From Mycolicibacterium rufum (GTDB lineage Bacteria > Actinomycetota > Actinomycetes > Mycobacteriales > Mycobacteriaceae): DNA of 64,000 nt. The position numbers and the translations under genes are program-made. Each line of letters starts with the position of its first letter. The first letter of the stretch is position 1. Under the pieces are notes generated by a model. It searched no databases and was not told the DNA's origin. It saw only the letters and a list, made by a program, of their open reading frames with translations. Shown in pieces: positions 1 through 7,880 of this stretch. The DNA lies in the NCBI RefSeq assembly GCF_022374875.2, contig NZ_CP092427.2, forward strand, positions 868,001 through 932,000, given 5' to 3'.

Positions 1-368
1 TCAAGCCGCACGCGCTGCTGCTGCGCACCGCCCTCGAGGACGTCCAGGCGATGCTGGCCACCACGACCGGATACCTGATGGCCGCCTCGGAGCAGCCGTC
101 AGAGATCTACAAGGTGGGCCTGGTGTCGGTGCGTCTGCTGCTCGCGGTGGGGGACCTGCTGATCGGGTGGCGGCTGCTGGATCAGGCGCAGGTGGCGCAG
201 GCCGCGCTGGAGGCGGCTCCGGACGGGCCCGACGCCGCGTTCTACGAGGGCAAGGTCGCCACGGCCGCGTTCTTCGCCGCCACCATGCTGCCGCCGATCA
301 GTGCGCTGCGCACGATCGTCGCCGATGTGGACACCTCGGTGATGGAGCTGCCGGAGGCAGCGTTCTAG
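1..368 (+). CDS. Acyl-CoA dehydrogenase, C-terminal part (partial)
   Basis: The 5' end lies outside the window; the reading frame starts at base 3 and ends at TAG 366-368, leaving about 121 residues. They are helical and match in character the extra C-terminal domain of FadE5-like acyl-CoA dehydrogenases, which ends with a Met-Glu-Leu-Pro-Glu-type tail as here. The full enzyme would oxidise acyl-CoA to enoyl-CoA with FAD in beta-oxidation. The flavin and catalytic base regions are not in the window, so substrate cannot be judged. A gene on the same strand begins 10 bp later, so the two may be cotranscribed. Confidence 0.75.
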   Translation, partial: KPHALLLRTALEDVQAMLATTTGYLMAASEQPSEIYKVGLVSVRLLLAVGDLLIGWRLLDQAQVAQAALEAAPDGPDAAFYEGKVATAAFFAATMLPPISALRTIVADVDTSVMELPEAAF

Positions 369-378
369 AGTCAGCGCC

Positions 379-867
379 ATGCCACGATGGTTCGCGCTGG
401 AACCCGCCGACGCCGCTTTCCTCGACTCGGCGCCGCACGTGTTCCGCTACGAGAAGCACTATGACGCCGCCCCCGAGCAGGTCTGGGAATCCTTGCAGTC
501 CGATGCGTCCCTCTCGGAGTGGGGCTCGACGGTGACGTCGCTGACCTGGACGTCGCCCCGGCCGTTCGGCATCGGCACCACCCGCACGGTCGCGCTCGGG
601 CCGGCGCAGGTGCACGAGCGGTTCTTCCGCTGGGACGAGGGCTCGGGCTACAGCTTCTACGTCTACGAGTCCAATGCCCCGCTGTTCCGGCGCTTCGCCG
701 AGGACTACCGCGTCGAACCGGACGGCACCGGCACCCGGTTCACCTGGGTCGTCGCCATCGAACCGGTCGGCGCGATGCGCCTGCCGTTCCGGCTGCTGGC
801 CCCGCTCGTCAAGGCCGGGTTCGGCCGGATGGCCTCTGACGGGACACGGTATTTCGCCGCCCGGTAG
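379..867 (+). CDS. SRPBCC (START/polyketide-cyclase-like) family protein
   Basis: A 162-residue protein whose strand-helix-strand pattern fits the SRPBCC hydrophobic-pocket fold: residues 20-30 (RYEKHYDAAPEQVWESL) are the typical first strand and helix, and the C-terminal third forms the long closing helix (LPFRLLAPLVKAGFGRM). The fold binds lipids or aromatic ligands; no ligand can be named. ATG 379 lies 10 bp after the acyl-CoA dehydrogenase stop. The TAG stop at 865-867 sits inside the next coding frame, so translation of the downstream thioesterase may be coupled to it. Confidence 0.75.
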   Translation: MPRWFALEPADAAFLDSAPHVFRYEKHYDAAPEQVWESLQSDASLSEWGSTVTSLTWTSPRPFGIGTTRTVALGPAQVHERFFRWDEGSGYSFYVYESNAPLFRRFAEDYRVEPDGTGTRFTWVVAIEPVGAMRLPFRLLAPLVKAGFGRMASDGTRYFAAR

Positions 868-1645
868 CTGGATCGCGCAGCTGCTGGACTTCGATCGCCG
901 CGACGACGACACCTTCGTCACGCTGCAGCCCGCGGCGGGCCCCGGCCCCCGCCTGTTCGGCGGACTGATCGCGGCCCAGGCGCTCGGCGCGGCCGGGGCC
1001 ACCGTCGGCCCGGGCAAGCTCCCCCAGTCGCTGCACCTGTACTTCGTGCGCGGCGGCCGCTACGGCGAGGACGTCGAGTTCACCGTCGAGCGCACCCGCG
1101 ACGGCCGGTCCTTCGACACCCGCCGCGTCACCGCGGTGCAGCGCGGCGCCGTCATCCTGGAGATGATCGCGTCGTTCCACGTCGCGGAACCGGGAGCAGA
1201 CCAGCAGCCTGCCCCCGTGCCGTCACTGCCGCTGGATCATGCCCGCGCCAAGGCGCCCGGCATCGAATACGCCGACCGGTTCGAGATCCGCACCCGTCCC
1301 GGCGACGAGTCCGTGTTCGCGGTGCCGCCGTTCTGGATTCGCACCCGCGCCGAGATCGAGGACGATCCACTGACCCAGGCGTGCACACTGACGTTCCTCA
1401 GCGACTTCGGTCCCGTCCCGGTCGCCCGGCCCGCAGGTGCGCCGCTGACGCCCGGGGCCGCCTACGCCGCCAGCCTCGACCACTCCGTCTGGTTCCACCG
1501 CCCGTTCATCCCGCACGCGTGGCATCGCTACGACGTCGAGCAGCGCAACCACAGCGACTCCCGCGGTCTCGTGCTCGGCTCGCTGTTCGACCTCGACGGC
1601 GCGCTGGTGGCCACCACGACGCAGGAGGCGCTGTGGCGCCTGTAG
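674..1645 (+). CDS. Acyl-CoA thioesterase family protein, start unresolved
   Basis: Thioesterase-like (TesB/PF13622 type, double hotdog) sequence begins near base 869 (WIAQLLDFDRRDDDTF) and runs to TAG 1645. It has the usual features: the FGGLIAAQAL helix segment and the C-terminal SLDHSVWFHRPF strand. Such enzymes hydrolyse fatty acyl-CoA to acid and CoA. ATG 674 is the only ATG, GTG or TTG in frame upstream, but it lies inside the SRPBCC gene and its first 63 codons read as a shadow of that gene. The real start may be a rarer codon (CTG 836, ATT 851 or CTG 881), coupled to the SRPBCC stop, or a start may have been lost. Function is fairly safe; the start is not. Confidence 0.65.
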   Translation: MPRCSGASPRTTASNRTAPAPGSPGSSPSNRSARCACRSGCWPRSSRPGSAGWPLTGHGISPPGSWIAQLLDFDRRDDDTFVTLQPAAGPGPRLFGGLIAAQALGAAGATVGPGKLPQSLHLYFVRGGRYGEDVEFTVERTRDGRSFDTRRVTAVQRGAVILEMIASFHVAEPGADQQPAPVPSLPLDHARAKAPGIEYADRFEIRTRPGDESVFAVPPFWIRTRAEIEDDPLTQACTLTFLSDFGPVPVARPAGAPLTPGAAYAASLDHSVWFHRPFIPHAWHRYDVEQRNHSDSRGLVLGSLFDLDGALVATTTQEALWRL

Positions 1646-1690
1646 CCGAAGCCGGTCCGGGCCGACCACACCTTCGGTAGGTTCGCCCGT

Positions 1691-2701
1691 GTGCCGACTC
1701 TGACGAACCGCCAGATCGTGTTGCGCCGCCGCCCGCACGGACTGGTCGCGCCCGGGGACACCGAACTGGTCGCCACGACGGCGCCCGAACCGGCCGACGG
1801 CGAGGCGCTGGTGCGCACCACCTACGTCGGCATCGACGCGGCCGCCCGGACATGGCTCGACGACCAGCCCGGCTACCTGCCCCCGGTGCAGCTCGGCGAG
1901 GTGATCCGCGCCGCCGGAATCGGCGAGGTGGTCGAATCACGATGTGCCGCATACCGTGTCGGCGACGTAGTGACCACCCTGACCGGATTCCAGGAGTACA
2001 CCATCGTCCGGGACGACCTGTTCACCACGCCGGTGCCGGGTCCCGGCGACCAGGTCGACCAGCGCGCGGTGATGTCGATCTACGGACCGACCGGAGCCAC
2101 CGCGTACTTCGGGATGACCGGCATCGGCAAGCCCCAGCCGGGCGAGACGGTGGTGGTGTCGGCGGCCGCAGGGGCGACCGGGTCGGTGGCCGGCCAGATC
2201 GCCCGGATCGCGGGCGCGCGGGTGGTCGGGATCGCGGGCGGAGCGCACAAATGCCGTGCGGTGGTGGAGGATTTCGGTTTCGACGCCTGCATCGACTACC
2301 GGGGTGAGAACCTACCGGCTGCGCTCAAGGAGCACTGTCCGCGCGGCGTCGACGTCTACTTCGACAACGTCGGCGGGCCGATCCTCGACGCGGTGCTCGG
2401 CAGACTGGCCCACAAGGCGCGAGTCGTACTGTGCGGGGTCATCTCCAGTTACCTCACCGGTGAGCATCCCGGACCGGCCAACTACGTGAACCTGCTTGCG
2501 AAGACCGCTCTGATGCAGGGATTCAACGCCCTCGACGAGTGGGGCCGGTTCGACGAGGCGTTCGCCGCGCTGCGCCGATGGGACGCCGACGGCCTGCTGG
2601 TGCACCGCGAGCACATCTTCGAGGGCATCGAATCCTGCGTCGACGCGCTCAACGGTCTGTTCACCGGCGCCAACATCGGCAAGACGCTGGTCAGGCTCTG
2701 A
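1691..2701 (+). CDS. NADP-dependent MDR-family oxidoreductase (prostaglandin/curcumin reductase type)
   Basis: A 336-residue zinc-independent medium-chain dehydrogenase/reductase starting at GTG 1691. Residues 1-120 form the GroES-like domain (RQIVLRRRPHGLVAPGD at the start). The Rossmann domain carries SAAAGATGSVAGQIARIAGA near residue 160 for NADPH binding, and FDNVGG near 225 is the family signature. Relatives reduce the double bond of alpha,beta-unsaturated ketones or aldehydes. No zinc-ligand cysteine cluster is seen, as expected for this subgroup. The last 11 bp overlap the end of the convergent LLM oxidoreductase gene. Confidence 0.85.
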   Translation: MPTLTNRQIVLRRRPHGLVAPGDTELVATTAPEPADGEALVRTTYVGIDAAARTWLDDQPGYLPPVQLGEVIRAAGIGEVVESRCAAYRVGDVVTTLTGFQEYTIVRDDLFTTPVPGPGDQVDQRAVMSIYGPTGATAYFGMTGIGKPQPGETVVVSAAAGATGSVAGQIARIAGARVVGIAGGAHKCRAVVEDFGFDACIDYRGENLPAALKEHCPRGVDVYFDNVGGPILDAVLGRLAHKARVVLCGVISSYLTGEHPGPANYVNLLAKTALMQGFNALDEWGRFDEAFAALRRWDADGLLVHREHIFEGIESCVDALNGLFTGANIGKTLVRL

Positions 2702-3611
2702 GGATCACCTCGGCACCGAACCGCTCCACGGCGTCCAGCGCGCGAGCCAGGCTGTCCCCGGGCACCGTCACCTGGATCCACGTCACCCCGGCCTTCTCCA
2801 GGTCGGCCGCACCGGCCAGGAAGGCGTCGGCGTCGAAGGCGTCGTCTCCGGGATTGCCGCCCGCGTCGTTGGTGAACGCGATGTCGACGTCGAAGGGGTC
2901 GCGTCCGGCCGCCTCGAGGCGGCGGCGCAGATCCTCGACGCCCTTCGCCAACTCGTCCGTCGAGCTCAGCGCCGCCGTGCGGGCCGTCCTGGCCAGTTGC
3001 GCGGGCGCCCGGAACGGACACCAGCCCTGCCCGTGGGCGGCCACCCGTGCCCTCGCGGCCGCGGTGTTGCCGCCGATCCAGATCGGCGGGTGCGGCGCGG
3101 TGAGGGGCCGCGGGTGCGCGGTGATGCCCTCGGCGGTGAAGTGTCTGCTCTCGACGGTGACGTCGTCGCGGGTCCAGATCCGGCGGATGACGTCCAGGGA
3201 CTCTTCGAATAATTCTGCACGCTCGTCGAAATCGACACCGAGAGAGGCGAATTCGCGCTTGAGGTAGCCCACTCCGACCGCCAGGGTGAAGCGGCCGCCG
3301 GACACCAGGTCGAGGGTCGCCCCGGCCTTCGCGACCACGAAGGGGTTGCGGTAGGGCAGCACGATGATGTTCGGGATGAGCCGCAGCGCCGTGGTGTGGG
3401 CGGCGGCGAATCCCATCGCGACGAACGGGTCGAGCGTGTCGTGACCGCCCGCCTCGAGCCAACGCGTGGTGGGCGCCGGATGGTCGGTGAACCCGAATCC
3501 GCCGAAGCCGGCCGCTTCCGCCGCGGCGGCGACCGCCGCGATGCCGGACCCGGTGACGAGGTCGGGGTTGTAGGGGTGACTGTGCATCGGATGGGTGATC
3601 GCGAACTGCAC
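2691..3611 (-). CDS. LLM class F420-dependent oxidoreductase
   Basis: A 306-residue luciferase-like monooxygenase-fold protein. GTG 3611 is chosen because GGGAGG lies about 5 nt upstream and the family N-terminus (QFAITHPMHSHPYNP) starts there; the open frame continues much further upstream but overlaps the divergent neighbour. The GGRFTLAVGVGYLKREF segment and PHPPIWIGGN segment are typical of the TIGR03619/F420 subgroup, which uses reduced F420 or oxidises a substrate with F420. The substrate is unknown. It is divergent from the second LLM gene (3699), with an 87-bp shared upstream region, so the two may be co-regulated. Confidence 0.8.
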   Translation of the reverse strand: MQFAITHPMHSHPYNPDLVTGSGIAAVAAAAEAAGFGGFGFTDHPAPTTRWLEAGGHDTLDPFVAMGFAAAHTTALRLIPNIIVLPYRNPFVVAKAGATLDLVSGGRFTLAVGVGYLKREFASLGVDFDERAELFEESLDVIRRIWTRDDVTVESRHFTAEGITAHPRPLTAPHPPIWIGGNTAAARARVAAHGQGWCPFRAPAQLARTARTAALSSTDELAKGVEDLRRRLEAAGRDPFDVDIAFTNDAGGNPGDDAFDADAFLAGAADLEKAGVTWIQVTVPGDSLARALDAVERFGAEVILRA

Positions 3612-3698
3612 GCGGGCCTCCCTGTTCAGAATTACGTTCTTGCTCAGTGAGAATGTCGTTACCATGCAGAGCGCGCGAAGTACAGCGGCGGGAGGTTC

Positions 3699-4631
3699 AT
3701 GAGCAAGCCCGAGATCGGCGTCTACCTGCCCCACATGGGGCTGTCCTACGAGGAGGTGCTGCAGCGCACGCGGCGCTGCGACGAGCTCGGCATCGATTCG
3801 CTGTGGCTCTACGACCACCTCTACGCCCCCGGAATGCCCGATCGTCCGTCCTTGGAGGCGTGGACCCTGGCGACCGCGCTGCTGAGCAACACCGAGCGGA
3901 TCCGGATCGGGCACATGGTGTTGTGCAACCAGTTCCGGCACCCGGTGATGCTGGCCAAGATGGCCACCACGCTCGACCAGATCTCGGGTGGCCGTCTCAC
4001 GCTCGGGATCGGAAGCGGGTCCCTCGCCGACGAGCACGAGCGGGCAGGCCTGCCGTGGGGGACGTTCGGCGAGCGGTCCGGGCGGCTCGCGGAGACACTC
4101 GAGATCCTGCATCAGGCTTTCGACTGCGGAGTCATCACGCACGCGGGAAAGCACTTCACGGTTCGCGACCTGCCGGTCACTCCGGGGTCGGTGCAGCGAC
4201 CGCGGCCGCCCATCGTGGTCGGCGGGGTGGGCCCGACGTACACACTGCCGCTGGTGGCCCGTTACGCCGACGTGTGGAACGTTCCGACCTACGCGCTCGG
4301 CGACATCGAGAGTGCGATCGCCGCGATGCGGTCGGCGTGCGAGGCCGTGGGACGGGACCCGGCGACGATCGTGATGTCGATCGAGGCGGTGACGGCGCTC
4401 GCGCGCGACGACGCGGCGCTGCCCGGGGTGCGTGCGCTGGCCGAGAAGCGTTTCGGCGGACCGGGCTTCGGTCTGCACGAGGCAGGCCTGATCGGCACGC
4501 CCGCCACCGTCACCGACCGACTCGGCGAGCTGATCGGGCTGGGGTTCGGCCAGATCGTGCTGTTCACCCACGCCCGCTGTTCGGACGAGACACTGGATCT
4601 GCTTGCGGGCGAGGTCATCCCGGCGTTGTAG
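3699..4631 (+). CDS. LLM class F420-dependent oxidoreductase
   Basis: A 310-residue TIM-barrel flavin/F420 oxidoreductase beginning at ATG 3699, preceded by GGGAGG. Typical features are LWLYDHLYAPG near residue 35, GGRLTLGIGSGSLADEH near 98 and PRPPIVVGGVG near 170. It is about as long as the divergent neighbour at 2691-3611 but not a close duplicate. The family transfers hydride between F420 and varied substrates; a role in oxidation of lipid or secondary alcohol substrates is possible from the surrounding CoA-ester genes, but that is inference. Confidence 0.8.
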   Translation: MSKPEIGVYLPHMGLSYEEVLQRTRRCDELGIDSLWLYDHLYAPGMPDRPSLEAWTLATALLSNTERIRIGHMVLCNQFRHPVMLAKMATTLDQISGGRLTLGIGSGSLADEHERAGLPWGTFGERSGRLAETLEILHQAFDCGVITHAGKHFTVRDLPVTPGSVQRPRPPIVVGGVGPTYTLPLVARYADVWNVPTYALGDIESAIAAMRSACEAVGRDPATIVMSIEAVTALARDDAALPGVRALAEKRFGGPGFGLHEAGLIGTPATVTDRLGELIGLGFGQIVLFTHARCSDETLDLLAGEVIPAL

Positions 4632-4660
4632 CGTCTCGGGCTGGACCCCTCTACGAGCGC

Positions 4661-4682
4661 GCGTGTCTGCACAGCGACACGC
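4661..4682. terminator. Inverted repeat after the LLM oxidoreductase gene
   Basis: Perfect 7-bp arms GCGTGTC (4661-4667) and GACACGC (4676-4682) with an 8-nt loop, 30 bp after the LLM stop codon. No T-run follows, which is usual in mycobacteria. Likely transcription end for the LLM gene, though a regulatory site for the downstream HNH remnant is not excluded. Confidence 0.45.
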
Positions 4683-4821
4683 CGCCGTTGGCGGGCATTT
4701 CGCGCGCGCTCGCGGCGAGCGAGTCTCGTTGCGGCGCTGGGGTTATCCCCAATACCGTTTTCCTCCACAGGCTGGACACTTGGTGTGGCGGGGTGTCGGC
4801 GGGTGCGGGCAGAATCGAAGC

Positions 4822-4917
4822 ATGTTCGAACGTATGTTCGCCCAGGTTGCCGATGAGGCGCTGCTGGACGCGATCGAACAGGCCGCCCGCGCCGAGCGTG
4901 TCAGATGGTTTGTGTAG
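4822..4917 (+). pseudogene. 13E12-type (DUF222) HNH endonuclease gene, 5' fragment
   Basis: From ATG 4822 the translation MFERMFAQVADEALLDAIEQ continues as AARAER and then runs into the insertion sequence end at about 4899, stopping at TAG 4915-4917. This is the characteristic N-terminus of the DUF222/13E12 HNH endonuclease family common in mycobacteria. About 26 codons survive; the C-terminal part reappears at 7881-8469 in the same orientation. The piece between them, probably some 200 codons including most of DUF222, is missing, so the gene is dead. Confidence 0.7.
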
Positions 4918-5768
4918 CTGTGGCTGCTGATGGATGGAGCAGTATCGATGGATGTGACCACTGACGAGCCGATGTCGGGGGCTGATGCCGTAGAGGCGTT
5001 GAAGTCCGCAGGTGTTCTCGATGACGTGCTGGCCAAGATCGATGCGGGCCAGCTGCAGTTGACCGGTCAGGGTGGGTTTCTGCCCGAGATGGTCAAAGCG
5101 GTGCTCGAGCGCGGGTTGGCTGCTGAGCTGACCGATCACCTCGGATACGACAAGGGTGATCCCGTAGGGCGTGAGCTGCCCAATGCTCGCAACGGGTTCA
5201 CGCCCAAGACGGTCGCCAGCGAGGTCGGCGACGTGGGGTTGGCGATCCCGCGCGACCGGGACGGCAGCTTCACCCCGACCCTGGTCCCGAAGGGCTCGCG
5301 GCGCCTGGGCGGTCTGGACGACATGATCATTTCGCTCTACGCCGGCGGGATGACGATCCGCGATATCCAGCATCATCTGGCCACCACGATCGGCACCGAG
5401 CTGTCCCACGACACGATCTCGCGGATCACCGACGCGGTGCTCGAGGAGGTCACCCAGTGGCAGAAACGCCCCCTTGAGGAGCTGTATCCGATCGTTTACC
5501 TCGACGCTCTGGTCATCAAGATCCGCGACGGTCACCAGGTCAAGAACCGAGCCGCCCACATCGCCGTCGGTGTCGATCTCGACGGGATCCGGCACGTGCT
5601 GGGGATCTGGGTGACCGCCCATGAGGGGGCGAAGTTCTGGGCCGGGGTATGCGCCGAGCTGGCCAACCGTGGCGTCAAGGACATCCTGATCGTATGCACC
5701 GACGGGCTGACCGGTTTCGCCGAAGCCGTCGAGGCGACCTGGCCGCAGACCACGGTGCAGACCTCATC

Positions 5769-5778
5769 TATTAACAAT
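5769..5778 (+). promoter_or_regulatory. Possible -10 half of the IS110 circle-junction promoter
   Basis: TATTAACAAT lies within 16 bp of the left end. In the circular intermediate it would be placed behind TTGACA at 7302-7307: AACAAT (5773-5778) at 18 bp or TATTAA (5769-5774) at 14 bp. In the integrated state there is no -35 box next to it. The reading follows the known IS110 arrangement in which circularisation creates a promoter. Confidence 0.5.
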
Positions 5779-6009
5779 GGGTGGGCCGGGATGGTCTCGG
5801 CGTTCACCTGCACCACCACGGGCAGGACCTGTGCAAACGCGTCACCTTCGAGGTCCACATGCAGACCTGTCCGCCCGTGGTGGCTGCGGGGCTTGGACCG
5901 GCCAGCGAGAGCAGCACCACCGGTATCAGCGGCGAGTGCCGAGATGAGGTTCCGGGCACGCCCCGCACATTGCAGCGTGAATCTTCGGATCGAAGGGGAT
6001 CTGACTGCA
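5779..6009 (+). ncRNA. Candidate IS110 bridge RNA (left leader)
   Basis: The leader between the left end and the transposase carries short matches to both DNA partners. Target side: TGCAGACCTG (5860-5869) is identical to 10 bases spanning the CT core of the insertion site, and CACCACG (5814-5820) is antisense to the right target half. Donor side: CAGCGGCGAGT (5927-5937) equals the right element end CAGCGGGAGT (7306-7315) plus one base, and AGATGAG (5942-5948) is antisense to CTCATCT at the left end. Hairpin pairing: 5812-5823 with 5873-5884 (11 of 12 bp), and GGACCT 5825-5830 with AGGTCC 5851-5856. Ends and loop topology are not established. Confidence 0.6.
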
Positions 6010-7230
6010 ATGAATCAGGATAGTCCGGACGGTGCAAGTCGTTTCTGGTGCGGCATTGATTGGGGCGGACGCTCCCATTACCTCTGCGTCCTCGACGACC
6101 GCGGCGGGCAGCTTCTCAGCCGAAAGATCGCGCACACCGTCGACGGTTTGACGATATTGGTCGAGGTGATCGCCTCACTGACTGGCTCGGTGCGTATCGC
6201 CATCGAACGCGCCGAGGGCTTGCTTGTCGAGCATCTGCAACAGCACTGTAGCGCTGAAATCTATTGCGTGTCACCGAAGATCTCGGCGCGTGCACGTGAA
6301 CGGTATCGGATGGCGGCGGCCAAGTCCGACGAGTTCGATGCCTACGTTTTGGCCGACACGTTGCGTCACCAATATGCCCAGTGGCGGCCGTTGGCTGTTG
6401 CGTCGCCGGTATTGGCCGAGCTGATCGCGGTCAGCCGGGATCGTCAGCGCATCCTGGATATGCAGGTGGATACCGAAAATCGGCTGCGGTCGATCTTGGA
6501 GGCCTACCACCCCGCACCTTTGCACCTGTTCTCCTCGTTGGACCGTGACATCACCCTGGCGTTCATCCGGACCTTTCCCACTCCCGCGCAGGCGAGCAGG
6601 GTCACGACGAGACGAATGGGTGGATTCACCGGCCGACACGGCTACAGTGGCCGGCAGAAACCTGAGACGCTCATCGCCCGGATGCAGCCTCATCTGTTGT
6701 CGGCCAGTGAAGGAACCGTCGCCGGTAAAGCGTTGGCGGCCAAAGCATTCACAGAACAGCTCGCGCTACTCAACACTCACCTGCGAGCCCACGACAAGCG
6801 GCTGGGCGAGTTGCTCGACATGCACCCGGACACTCCGATCTTCACCAGCTTCCCTGGTATCGGTCCCGTCACCGCCGGCGTATTAATCTCCGAAATGGGT
6901 GAACAGCGCAGCCGTTTCCCATCGGCGCCGTCGTTGTTGGCCGAGACCGGCTTGGCTCCGGTCACCAAGGCCTCCGGGCGCACCCGTCAGGTGAGGTTCC
7001 GCTACGCCGCCAACCGGCGAATGCGCCACGCCATCGACTGGTGGATGTTCGTCGCCGTCCGTGAGGACCCATGGTCGGCCGACATCTACGAACACGCCCG
7101 CGCCGCCGGCCAACCACACCACCGCGCTCTGCGTGGCCTGGGTGCGCGCTGGTGCCGCATTCTGTGGCGCTGCTGGCACGATCACACCCTCTACGACCCG
7201 GTCATCCACCACCGCACCACCGCGGCATAG
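6010..7230 (+). CDS. IS110-family transposase (RuvC-like DEDD recombinase)
   Basis: A 406-residue protein starting at ATG 6010 behind an AAGGGG stretch. The N-terminal RuvC-like domain has D17 (GIDWG), E66 (AIER), and D107/D110 (KSDEFD), the DEDD set. The C-terminal transposase_20 domain has FPGIGPVTAGVL near residue 280 and the ETGLAPVTKASGR segment with S322, the likely serine nucleophile. Known IS110 recombinases act with an RNA guide to pair target and donor DNA. No truncation or missing key residue is seen. The upstream IS256 frame is in phase with it and lacks stops, so a fused translation is possible, but this start makes a normal-length enzyme. Confidence 0.9.
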   Translation: MNQDSPDGASRFWCGIDWGGRSHYLCVLDDRGGQLLSRKIAHTVDGLTILVEVIASLTGSVRIAIERAEGLLVEHLQQHCSAEIYCVSPKISARARERYRMAAAKSDEFDAYVLADTLRHQYAQWRPLAVASPVLAELIAVSRDRQRILDMQVDTENRLRSILEAYHPAPLHLFSSLDRDITLAFIRTFPTPAQASRVTTRRMGGFTGRHGYSGRQKPETLIARMQPHLLSASEGTVAGKALAAKAFTEQLALLNTHLRAHDKRLGELLDMHPDTPIFTSFPGIGPVTAGVLISEMGEQRSRFPSAPSLLAETGLAPVTKASGRTRQVRFRYAANRRMRHAIDWWMFVAVREDPWSADIYEHARAAGQPHHRALRGLGARWCRILWRCWHDHTLYDPVIHHRTTAA

Positions 7231-7301
7231 TCCGCCCTCCCCACGACCGCGCTGAGCAAACCGAGTCAGTCGCGGCGACCAAACACGTCCACGATGAAAG
7301 G

Positions 7302-7307
7302 TTGACA
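7302..7307 (+). promoter_or_regulatory. TTGACA box at the IS110 right end (-35 of the circle promoter)
   Basis: A perfect TTGACA lies 8 bp inside the right end and points outward. When the two ends join at the CT core it faces the left-end -10-like sequence and would drive the leader RNA and transposase. In the integrated state it points into the 3' part of the IS256 transposase. Confidence 0.5.
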
Positions 7308-7880
7308 GCGGGAGTCTGCGTGGTGCATCTGATCCGCAACTCGATGCGGTTCGTCTCCTATGGTCAGCGCAAGGCGATCGCCGCGGCATTGAAAACCGTC
7401 TACACCGCCCCGACCGTCGACGCCGCGACCGAAGCGTTCGAAGAGTTCGCCAATTCCACTCTAGGACAGTCAAACCCGACGACAGTGATCGCCTGGCGTA
7501 ACGCGTGGGAGCGGTTCATCCCGTTCCTGGCGTTCCCGCCGGAGCTGCGGCGGATCATCTACACCACCAACGCGATCGAATCGCTGAACTATCAACTGCG
7601 CAAGATCATCAAAAACCGCGGACACTTCCCTAACGACGCCGCCGCGGTCAAACTGCTGTGGCTGGCGATCTGCAACATCGAAGACAAACGCGCCCGAGAA
7701 CGCCAGAGATACATCGACGACCCCCTCGCCACCGGAGACCGCTCCCGCCACACCCGCCTCGTCGAAGGAGCCCGCACCAACGGCTGGAAACAAGCACTCG
7801 GATCCCTCGTCCTGAACTACCCCGAACGCATCAACCCCTACCTGTAGACCACCGCCACATACACAGAAATCTTGACAAGT

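Larger units (their letters stand above)
5763..7315 (+). mobile_element. IS110-family insertion sequence nested in the IS256 transposase gene
   Basis: A 1,553-bp element. The dinucleotide CT is present at both junctions (5763-5764 and 7316-7317), while the reconstructed empty site has one CT (gcagac-CT-gcgtgg); CT is the known core of the IS110 member IS621. There are no inverted repeats, as usual for the family. Layout: 245-bp left leader, transposase 6010-7230, 85-bp right end. A long leader and short right end match the IS110 group rather than the IS1111 group. The transposase frame is intact, so the element may still be active. Confidence 0.85.
4930..7847 (+). pseudogene. IS256-family (mutator) transposase, split by IS110 insertion
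   Basis: The 5' part (4930-5764; ATG 4948 is an alternative start) gives about 278 residues including the first two catalytic aspartates in VYLDALVIKIRDG and IVCTDGLTGF. The 3' part resumes in another frame at 7317-7847 with CVVHLIRNSMRFVSYGQRKA, the catalytic glutamate region NAWERFIPFL and the conserved TTNAIESLNYQLRK motif. Joining base 5763 to base 7317 (removing 1,553 bp) restores one continuous frame, so only the insertion is responsible for the break. The DDE triad is separated, so the encoded protein should be inactive. Confidence 0.9.
4899..7877 (+). mobile_element. IS256-family insertion sequence, interrupted by an IS110-family element
   Basis: The element is bounded by imperfect inverted repeats: TGTCAGATGGTTTGTGTA at 4899-4916 on the left and the reverse complement of TGTCAAGATTTCTGTGTA at the right end (7860-7877), sharing the outer TGTCA and inner TGTGTA. 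It carries one transposase gene, split by the IS110 element at 5763-7315. Without that insert it would be about 1.43 kb, normal for IS256 elements. No target duplication is evident, which fits an adjacent deletion in the HNH gene it sits in. The outermost bases could shift by a few positions. Confidence 0.75.

Noticed and set aside
3612..4571. The LLM reading frame on the minus strand stays open for another 320 codons upstream of 3611.
   Set aside because: It runs antisense to the second LLM gene, has no family similarity there, and a good GTG start with GGGAGG lies at 3611.
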